DNA from: Alphaproteobacteria bacterium
Lineage (GTDB): Bacteria > Pseudomonadota > Alphaproteobacteria > Rhizobiales > Aestuariivirgaceae
DNA: 10,122 nt
Direction of reading: 5' to 3'
NCBI GenBank assembly: GCA_024279045.1
Contig: JAJRRZ010000280.1
Span: 1 to 10,122 of the forward strand
Shown here: one piece after another, positions 5,131 to 10,122 of the stretch
How positions within the stretch are numbered: position 1 is the first letter of the stretch
Layout of the letters: each line of letters opens with the position of its first letter
The notes under the pieces: generated by a model
Seen by the model: only the letters and a program-made list of their open reading frames with translations
Database searches by the model: none
What the model was told of the DNA's origin: nothing
Program-made: the position numbers and the translations under genes

Positions 5131-5681
5131 TAGCGGTAGCTGGAGAAAACCTGCACGCCATTGTTGCCGAAACTCACGACGTCATAAGGCTCCACGCGTC
5201 CATTCTCCATGCCCGGCGAACCGGAAACCATGCCCGGAACCGACAGCCCCGTGATGTTCTGCGGGCGCTCCTTGAGCAGGCGCTTCACATCCTTCGCCGG
5301 AACGTGTCCTTCGATGACGTAGCCATTCACCACCGCCGTGTGGCACGAAGCCATGTTGTCCGGCACACCGGCCAGCCGCTTCACCATGGTGATATCGTCC
5401 ATGTCCCTGGCCTTCACGGTGAACCCGGCCTCTTTCATGTGATCGATCCATTTGCTGCAACAGCCGCAGGTGGGCGATTTCCACACCTGTACCACCGGCA
5501 AGCCGGTGGCTTTCTTGCTGTTGCCACCGGGCTGTTCGGCATGCGCGGGCTGGGCGGCAATGGCTGCCATGGTCAACAGGGCGGCAAATGCCACGGATTG
5601 GCACGAAACGGATAGGCGTGGAAAGGACAGGCGTGGAAAGGACAGACGCGAAACGGATTCGGATATGCCAGACATGCGCAT
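5130..5681 (-). CDS. DUF411 periplasmic metal-binding protein
   Basis: A 183-residue exported protein of the DUF411 family, whose members often sit in copper or other metal-resistance loci. I choose the ATG at 5681 because GGGAG (5690-5694) lies 8 nt upstream; the open frame reaches 5726 without support. The N-terminus is basic and unusually long before the hydrophobic core VAFAALLTMAAIAA (30-43), with probable signal-peptidase cleavage after AHA (46-48). The mature domain begins LPVVQVWKSPTCGCCSKW (61-78) with the CGCC motif at 72-75. It continues with SCHTA (112-116) and ends with GLSVPGMVSGSPGMENGR (145-162), all family signatures; the cysteines and His114 are likely metal ligands. No copper oxidase, exporter or regulator lies beside it, so the metal is unknown. 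Its TAG stop (5130-5132) includes the TA flanking the MITE-like element. Confidence 0.88.
   Translation of the reverse strand: MRMSGISESVSRLSFPRLSFPRLSVSCQSVAFAALLTMAAIAAQPAHAEQPGGNSKKATGLPVVQVWKSPTCGCCSKWIDHMKEAGFTVKARDMDDITMVKRLAGVPDNMASCHTAVVNGYVIEGHVPAKDVKRLLKERPQNITGLSVPGMVSGSPGMENGRVEPYDVVSFGNNGVQVFSSYR
5600..5659. repeat. 15-bp tandem repeat in the DUF411 leader
   Basis: Four successive 15-bp units at 5600, 5615, 5630 and 5645. The middle two are identical (GGCGTGGAAAGGACA) and the outer two are diverged (GGCACGAAACGGATA and GACGCGAAACGGATT). In the protein this gives the repeated LSFPR stretch between the first methionine and the signal-peptide core. It looks like slippage growth that stays in frame and lengthens the n-region of the signal peptide. 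Confidence 0.7.
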
Positions 5682-5719
5682 GTGAAAATCTCCCGGAATG
5701 GCGCAAAAAATGTTGTATG

Positions 5720-5736
5720 CCGGCATCGGATGCCGG
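5720..5736. promoter_or_regulatory. Palindrome upstream of DUF411
   Basis: CCGGCATC-G-GATGCCGG is a perfect 8-bp inverted repeat about 40 bp upstream of the DUF411 start. On the minus strand six Ts follow about ten bases later (within 5705-5710). It could be an operator for DUF411 or a weak terminator of nadK, whose stop is about 110 bp away. The sequence does not decide between these. Confidence 0.3.
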
Positions 5737-5844
5737 ACACGACAAGCTCCACCATCAGCTTACAGGGCGGGCTGATTGTGGCGAAATCACATTTCTGTTG
5801 GCTGGCGTCCTCGCCACGGGAATGGCGGCGGCGCTGTCTTCCCG

Positions 5845-6630
5845 TCAGTCGCAGTAGCGGAACTGCTCGGCAATCACCTTCTCGCTCAACGAGCGTTCCG
5901 GGTCAAACAGCAGATGCGCTGCCTTGTCCTTCTCCTGCCACACGTCCACACGCAGCACATCGCGATATTCGCGATTGTCGGCCACCGCGGCCACCGGGCG
6001 TTTTTCCGCTTCCAGCACTTCCACGCACACCTTCGCCGTATCGGGGATGATGGCCCCGCGCCAGCGCCGTGGGCGAAACGGGCTGATGGGGGTAAGCGCC
6101 AGCAATGGCGTATCGATGGGCAGGATAGGCCCGTGGGCGGACAAGTTGTAGGCGGTGGAACCGGCGGGCGTGGCAATGATCAGCCCGTCGCATACCAGCT
6201 CCTCCATGCGCACCTTGCCGTCCACGCAGATTTTCAGTTTCGCCGCCTGATGCCGCTCGCGAAACAGGGATACCTCGTTGAAGGCCAACGCCTCGTGCTC
6301 CTGCCCGCGCTTGTCAAGCACGTGCATGCGCAGGGGGTGGATTTCCGTCTCCACCGCGTTGGCGATGCGTTGCAACAGTCCATCGGGCCGGTATTCGTTC
6401 ATCAGAAAGCCCAGCGAGCCGCGATTCATGCCGAAGATGCGCTTGTTGGTGCCCAGCAGCTCGTGCATGGTGTGCAGCATCAGCCCGTCGCCGCCCAGCG
6501 CCACCACCACGTCGGCTTCGTCCACGTCCACCGTGTCGTAGCGCGCGCGCAGTTCTTCCGCCGCCGCCCGGGCTTCCGGGGCAGGGGAATGGATGATGGC
6601 GATGTTTGGCTGATCGGAAGATGTATTCAT
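5845..6630 (-). CDS. nadK: NAD kinase
   Basis: A 261-residue cytoplasmic enzyme that phosphorylates NAD to NADP using ATP or polyphosphate; it is normally essential. The diacylglycerol-kinase-like GGDG motif is at 46-49 in VVVALGGDGLMLHTMH. The other family motifs are NE (118-119, AFNEVSLFRE), DG (148-149) and TPAGSTAYNLSAHGPI (154-169), which binds NAD. IPDTAKVCVEVLE (195-207) and the later strands belong to the beta-sandwich domain. The length fits the compact form seen in alphaproteobacteria. No clear Shine-Dalgarno sequence precedes the ATG at 6630, so the start is less sure. It is divergent from cobU, with 102 bp between the starts, and lies 163 bp upstream of DUF411 on the same strand. 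Confidence 0.94.
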   Translation of the reverse strand: MNTSSDQPNIAIIHSPAPEARAAAEELRARYDTVDVDEADVVVALGGDGLMLHTMHELLGTNKRIFGMNRGSLGFLMNEYRPDGLLQRIANAVETEIHPLRMHVLDKRGQEHEALAFNEVSLFRERHQAAKLKICVDGKVRMEELVCDGLIIATPAGSTAYNLSAHGPILPIDTPLLALTPISPFRPRRWRGAIIPDTAKVCVEVLEAEKRPVAAVADNREYRDVLRVDVWQEKDKAAHLLFDPERSLSEKVIAEQFRYCD

Positions 6631-6732
6631 CGGCGGGTTCTGATGTCATGGCATTGTGCCTTGCACATCTGATACACTCTTTTTTCGACAAGGCAAAACG
6701 CCCGGTAATCCGAAACGGCAGGGGGGACAAGC

Positions 6733-7266
6733 ATGGCTCGTGTCATTCTGGTTCTGGGCGGGGCGCGCTCCGGCAAGAGCCGATATGCCGAACAGCGTGC
6801 ACTGGCCCATGATGGCCCGCGCACCTACATTGCCACGGCGACGGCGGCTGACGAGGAGATGCATGCGCGCATTGCTGAACATCGCCGGCGCCGCGAAGGT
6901 GGCGGCTGGTCGCTCGTCGAAGAGCCACTGAAGCTGTGCGCCGCGTTGCGTCAGGCGGCAGTGGAAGAGGGCTTCGTGCTGGTGGACTGTCTCACCCTGT
7001 GGATCAGCAACATGATGCTGCACGGCACGGACGTGGCCCATGCGGTGGAGGAGCTGGCCGATCTGCTGCCCGCGCTGCCGGGCACGGTGTGCCTGGTCTC
7101 CAACGAGGTGGGGCTGGGCATCGTGCCGGACAACGCCTTGGCGCGGGCCTTTCGCGACGAGGCTGGCTTTGCGCATCAGATGCTGGCGCAGGTGGCCGAT
7201 GAGGTGGTCTTCATGATCGCCGGATTGCCGATGGTGGTGAAAGGGCAGGAGCCGGGGGCATATTGA
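6733..7266 (+). CDS. cobU: Adenosylcobinamide kinase / adenosylcobinamide-phosphate guanylyltransferase
   Basis: A 177-residue bifunctional enzyme of the nucleotide-loop assembly of vitamin B12. It phosphorylates adenosylcobinamide and then attaches GMP to give adenosylcobinamide-GDP; the gene is called cobP in the aerobic pathway. Domain-wide signatures are the P-loop GGARSGKSRYAEQ (9-21), TYIATATAADEEMHARIAEHRRRR (31-54, including the guanylylated histidine region), LVDCLTLWISNMM (83-95), SNEVGLGIVP (123-132) and the end AGLPMVVKG (163-171). The start has a purine-rich AGGGGGGA a few bases upstream. It stands alone: no other cob genes are in the window and it is divergent from nadK. An isolated cobU often serves salvage of cobinamide, but the rest of the pathway cannot be judged here. 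No cobalamin riboswitch is visible in the 102-bp upstream region. Confidence 0.93.
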   Translation: MARVILVLGGARSGKSRYAEQRALAHDGPRTYIATATAADEEMHARIAEHRRRREGGGWSLVEEPLKLCAALRQAAVEEGFVLVDCLTLWISNMMLHGTDVAHAVEELADLLPALPGTVCLVSNEVGLGIVPDNALARAFRDEAGFAHQMLAQVADEVVFMIAGLPMVVKGQEPGAY

Positions 7267-7362
7267 GATGAACTCGAAGCCTTGCAGTTTCCATTGCGCC
7301 AAGTAGCGTGTTTCTCCTGCCCAGGCATTGCCTTTGTGGATGGTTCTCGTTCGCCTGCGTTC

Positions 7363-9042
7363 TCAGACACGGTTGACCAGCACATGCACCACCGGGCGCT
7401 TGCCCCATTCGGCCTTCGCCGCGCGGCGCACCGCCAGGCGCAACGTATCGATCACCGTCTCGTCGTTGCGCCGCCGACCCTTGCCCATGCCGTCCAGCGC
7501 CGCATCCGCCGCATCCAGCAGGATATCCTCCAGCAATTCGCCATCGGCGGTGAATTCCGGCAGCCCTTCGCTGACCATCTGTACCGCACCGCGCACGTTG
7601 CCCTTCGCATCCAGCGCCACGGAGAGCACCACCACTCCCACATATGACAGCTTGCGCCGCTGCTTCACCGGCCCGTTCCAGCCCGGCACCAGCAGCCTGC
7701 CATCCACGTGTTGCGTGCCGGTAACTGCCTCGCCCAGCACCTCCAGCGGCCCCGGCGCCAGCCGCAGCAGTTCGCCATCGGCCATCAGCGCCGTATCGGC
7801 AATGCCATGCGCCTGGGCCAGCTTCTGCTGCGCGCGCATGTGCAGGAACTCGCCATGCATCGGCACCAGTTTTTCCGGGCGCAGCAGGTCATACAATTCC
7901 TTCAGCTCCTCCTGCCGCGGATGGCCGGAGGTATGCACCAGCCGCTCCGGCGTGTTGAGGATCACCTCCACTCCCAGCATGGCCAGCCGGTTGACAATGC
8001 CAAATACCGCCTTCTCGTTGCCCGGAATGGTAAAGGAAGAGAAGATCACCTGATCGCCCGCCTCCAGTGCGATGCGCGGATGCGCATCATCGGCAATGCG
8101 CGACAGCGCCGCGTTCGGCTCGCCCTGCGATCCGGTGCACAGCAGCACCACCTTGTCGCGCTCCAGGTAGCCGAAGGCCTCCTCGTCGAGAAAACGATGT
8201 GAGCTGTCCAGAAGCCCCACCTCGCGCGCCGCCTCGATGACCCGGCGCATGGCGAAGCCCGCCACCACCACCTCGCGCCCGGTCTGCGCGGCAGCCTCCG
8301 ACACCGCCTTGATGCGCGCCACGTGCGAGGAAAAGGTCGTTACCGCCACCCTGTGCGGCGCCGCGGCGATCAGCTTCTGCAACGAGGCCGCCACCTCCGC
8401 TTCCGACGGCGAGCGCCCCGGTTTGATGGCATTGGTGGAATCGCACACCAGCGCCTGAACCCCGGCATTGCCCAGCTCGCGCAGCCGGTCGAAGCCGAAT
8501 GCTGGCGGGATGGTGGGCGTGCGGTCGATCTTGAAATCGCCGGAATGCACCACCACTCCGGCGGGGGTGTGCAGCGCCAGCATGTTCGGCTCCGGCAACG
8601 AATGGGTAACGGAGATATATTCCACCCCGATTTCGCCGAGCTGAAAGCGCTCGCCGGGCTTCACCTCGACGAGTTTCACCTCTTCCTCAAGCCCGAACTC
8701 CTCCAGCTTGCGGGCCATCAGCAGCAGCGCAAACTTCGTTGCATATACGGGCACGCCCAGCCTGTGTGCCAGCCATGGAATGGCGCCGATGTGATCCTCG
8801 TGCGCGTGGGTGATGACGATGCCCAGCAGATCCTTGCGGCGTTCCTCGATGAAGGAGATGTCCGGCACGATGATGTCCACGCCCGGTGTTTCCGGTCCGC
8901 CGAACATTACTCCGCAATCGACCATGATCCACTGCCGGTCGAAGCCGTTGCCCCAGCCGTAGAGATAGAGGTTCATGCCGATCTCGCCGATGCCGCCCAG
9001 CGGCAGCAGGGCGAAATCCTTCTCCATGTTGCCATCACCCAT
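7363..9042 (-). CDS. rnj: Ribonuclease J
   Basis: A 559-residue metallo-beta-lactamase/beta-CASP nuclease for mRNA decay and rRNA maturation, with 5'-to-3' exonuclease and possibly endonuclease activity. Zinc ligands are visible in HAHEDH (79-84), His147 in SVTHSLP, Asp169 in HSGDF and His396 in PMHGEF. The beta-CASP domain spans about 210-370, with TTFSSHVARI (235-244) and GSQGEPNAALSRI (304-316), and HTSGHP is at 370-375. A C-terminal domain follows from about 460. The start at 9042 has GAGGG from the end of birA about 12 nt upstream. A second in-frame methionine (MEKDF, 9027) cannot be excluded. birA ends only 5 bp upstream, so the two are surely co-transcribed. In many alphaproteobacteria coaX lies between birA and rnj; it is missing here. 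Confidence 0.94.
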   Translation of the reverse strand: MGDGNMEKDFALLPLGGIGEIGMNLYLYGWGNGFDRQWIMVDCGVMFGGPETPGVDIIVPDISFIEERRKDLLGIVITHAHEDHIGAIPWLAHRLGVPVYATKFALLLMARKLEEFGLEEEVKLVEVKPGERFQLGEIGVEYISVTHSLPEPNMLALHTPAGVVVHSGDFKIDRTPTIPPAFGFDRLRELGNAGVQALVCDSTNAIKPGRSPSEAEVAASLQKLIAAAPHRVAVTTFSSHVARIKAVSEAAAQTGREVVVAGFAMRRVIEAAREVGLLDSSHRFLDEEAFGYLERDKVVLLCTGSQGEPNAALSRIADDAHPRIALEAGDQVIFSSFTIPGNEKAVFGIVNRLAMLGVEVILNTPERLVHTSGHPRQEELKELYDLLRPEKLVPMHGEFLHMRAQQKLAQAHGIADTALMADGELLRLAPGPLEVLGEAVTGTQHVDGRLLVPGWNGPVKQRRKLSYVGVVVLSVALDAKGNVRGAVQMVSEGLPEFTADGELLEDILLDAADAALDGMGKGRRRNDETVIDTLRLAVRRAAKAEWGKRPVVHVLVNRV

Positions 9043-9047
9043 GCGGA

Positions 9048-9872
9048 TTATTTTCCCTCGTTCATCTCCACCCCCGCCACCTCGCCAGCGTGCAGCACCC
9101 TTTGCCTGCCATCAGCCAACTGAAGCACCAGCGCCCCGGACGGGTCGATATTGACGTAGCGCCCATGCAATTCTTCCCCGCCATGCCGCAGCCGGATCAT
9201 GCCTCCCAGCCCGAAAGCTCGCTTGCGCCAGGCCTGATGCACGTTGCGCACCCCGTGCGCCTGCCACACCTGATACCAGCGCCAGAAGGCATCCCGCAAT
9301 GTTTCGAACACCAGGCCGGGGTGTACCTCAAGTCCTGTTTCCGCCAGCGCGGTGGCCGGCCAGCGCACCTGTTCCGGTGGTGGGGCAGCAGCCAGATTCA
9401 ATCCCCAGCCAATGATGAGCGCGCGGCGCAAATCTCCATGGCCGGGGGCCGGAGCATCCGGCAAGGGGGGCGTGGCGCCAGACGCGCCATGCACCGCCTG
9501 CACCGTCTCCAGCAAAATGCCTCCCAGCTTGCAGCCGTTCAGCAGCACATCATTGGGCCACTTCAGCGCCAGCGCCTCGCGCAGATCGCGCCTGCCTGCC
9601 TGCACCGTCAGCCGTTCGATGGTCTTTACCGCCACCAGCGATGCCAGCAGCGACAGTTCCGGCCAGCGCCGCAGCGGCACCTCCGGCCTGAACAGCAACG
9701 ACAAGTGCAGGTTGCCCGAAGGAGATTCCCAGCTGCGGGCGCGCCGTCCACGCCCCGCCGTCTGCCGCCGCGCCAGCACCCACAACGGCCCGTTTTCTCC
9801 GGCCTCGAAACGCCGCCGTGCCTCGATCTGGGTGGAATCCACCTCGTTGAGCACCAGCAACTGCCCCGACAT
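9048..9872 (-). CDS. birA: Biotin-[acetyl-CoA-carboxylase] ligase
   Basis: A 274-residue enzyme that makes biotinyl-AMP and transfers biotin to the carrier protein of acetyl-CoA carboxylase. Key stretches are NEVDSTQIEA (9-18), QTAGRGRRARSW (37-48, the adenylate-binding loop), SGNLHLSLLFRP (52-63) and LKWPNDVLLNGCKLGGILLE (103-122, with the catalytic lysine of KWPND). GWGLNL (155-160) and the SH3-like C-terminal domain (about 222-270) follow. There is no N-terminal winged helix, so this is a ligase without the repressor function of E. coli BirA. The open frame reaches 9935, but the start is 9872: GGGAGG (9878-9883) lies 5 nt upstream, and the longer version would be translated through the hupB terminator and repeat. 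The usual GRGRRGR loop reads GRGRRAR here. Confidence 0.92.
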   Translation of the reverse strand: MSGQLLVLNEVDSTQIEARRRFEAGENGPLWVLARRQTAGRGRRARSWESPSGNLHLSLLFRPEVPLRRWPELSLLASLVAVKTIERLTVQAGRRDLREALALKWPNDVLLNGCKLGGILLETVQAVHGASGATPPLPDAPAPGHGDLRRALIIGWGLNLAAAPPPEQVRWPATALAETGLEVHPGLVFETLRDAFWRWYQVWQAHGVRNVHQAWRKRAFGLGGMIRLRHGGEELHGRYVNIDPSGALVLQLADGRQRVLHAGEVAGVEMNEGK

Positions 9873-9888
9873 GTCCACCTCCCAAACG

Positions 9889-9919
9889 AAAAGCCGCGCC
9901 ATGGTCTTCATGGCGCGGC
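9889..9919 (-). terminator. Intrinsic terminator after hupB
   Basis: On the minus strand GCCGCGCCAT and ATGGCGCGGC form a perfect 10-bp stem (9893-9902 with 9910-9919) around a 7-nt loop, followed by TTTT (9889-9892). It lies about 95 bp after the hupB stop and just 6 bp before the birA Shine-Dalgarno sequence. birA expression must therefore come from read-through or from a promoter overlapping this region; the hairpin could also act as an attenuator. Confidence 0.75.
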
Positions 9920-10020
9920 CAGAATGAACCGTCATTGCGGCGCTGGTCAGTTCTAAAAAAAGGCGAATGGGACAGAAGAAAATCGCCAGAATGAACCGTC
10001 ATTGCGGCGCTGGTCAGTTC
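9918..10020. repeat. 36-bp perfect direct repeat spanning the hupB stop and the birA leader
   Basis: The 36-bp copies at 9918-9953 and 9985-10020 are identical, 67 bp apart start to start. Each contains AATGA-ACCG-TCATT (9923-9936 and 9990-10003), a 5-bp hairpin. The right copy includes the last sense codon and the TGA of hupB. The left copy abuts the hupB terminator stem and supplies the false upstream start (ATGACGGTTC) of the birA frame. The 31 bp between them (9954-9984) are AT-rich and not repeated. Confidence 0.9.
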
Positions 10021-10122
10021 ACCGCTTCTTTCAGACCCTTGCCGGGCTTGAACTTCGGCACGCGCATGGCCGGCAGATCCTTTGTTTCGCCGGTGCCGGG
10101 AATGCGCACCTTGCGGGCCGCG
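10014..10122 (-). CDS. hupB: HU-family DNA-binding protein, C-terminal fragment
   Basis: The minus strand from the window edge encodes AARKVRIPGTGETKDLP, then AMRVPKFKPGKGLKEAVN and TGA at 10014-10016. This is the end of an HU-type nucleoid protein: the basic arm after the conserved R.P.TG, then the V.F..GK.LK..VN C-terminal helix. HU bends and packs DNA as a dimer. IHF subunits end differently (usually F....LK..VN followed by a longer tail), so HU fits better. The stop codon lies in the 36-bp repeat, and a strong terminator follows at 9889-9919. The first two thirds are outside the window. Confidence 0.9.
   Translation of the reverse strand, partial: AARKVRIPGTGETKDLPAMRVPKFKPGKGLKEAVN

Noticed and set aside
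5682..5726. Longer DUF411 protein starting at 5726
   Set aside because: It would put 15 unrelated residues before the signal peptide, and GGGAG supports the ATG at 5681.
6650..6678. Promoter for cobU with TACACT as -10
   Set aside because: No -35 box at suitable spacing. TTGCAC at 6661 is too close to it.
6631..6732. Cobalamin riboswitch before cobU
   Set aside because: Only 102 bp are available, and neither the conserved B12 box nor the expected multi-stem fold is visible.
7267..7362. Terminator between the convergent cobU and rnj genes
   Set aside because: I searched both strands and found only 4-bp stems with no T-run. Nothing supportable lies in these 96 bp.
9873..9935. Longer BirA starting at 9935
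   Set aside because: The extra 21 residues are encoded by the 36-bp repeat and the hupB terminator and lack family similarity. A good GGGAGG precedes 9872.

Overview
The window looks like a GC-rich alphaproteobacterial chromosome segment. This rests on the alphaproteobacterial form of the Pcm-like methyltransferase, a RNase J next to BirA, a short single-domain NAD kinase, an HU protein, and paired REP-type hairpins with CTTGA/TCAAG loops. The order within the class cannot be fixed from the sequence. All the complete genes are ordinary housekeeping genes. The interest lies in the small repeats and mobile DNA fitted tightly between them.

Layout. The left edge (1-140, +) is the 3' end of an IS5-type transposase gene. 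It runs antisense into the end of a sulfur pair on the minus strand, cysK (1029-2093) followed by sseA (84-998). Divergent from cysK is a Pcm-like methyltransferase gene (2223-2894, +), followed closely by tRNA-Leu(UAA) (2916-2999). From the last bases of the tRNA, a 93-bp unit is repeated about 3.4 times (3001-3316). A REP hairpin pair (3394-3473) and about 150 bp of unassigned leader follow, then an MscS-type channel gene (3630-4970, +).

The MscS gene converges on a periplasmic DUF411 gene (5130-5681, -). Between their stop codons lies a 161-bp foldback element (4970-5130) flanked by TA on both sides, which is almost certainly a MITE. Removing it and one TA gives a junction where both genes still end in stop codons, sharing that same TA. 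Upstream of DUF411 are nadK (5845-6630, -) and, divergent from it, a lone cobU/cobP gene (6733-7266, +).

The right part is a minus-strand run: hupB (10014 to beyond the window edge), a 36-bp direct repeat, a strong intrinsic terminator, birA (9048-9872) and rnj (7363-9042). birA and rnj are 5 bp apart and probably form one transcription unit.

CysK and SseA belong to cysteine synthesis and sulfane-sulfur handling, while nadK, cobU and birA belong to cofactor metabolism. I see no defence system, secondary-metabolite cluster or CRISPR array. The best candidates for something undescribed are the MITE-like element, the IS-derived C-terminus of SseA, and the tandem repeat attached to the tRNA.
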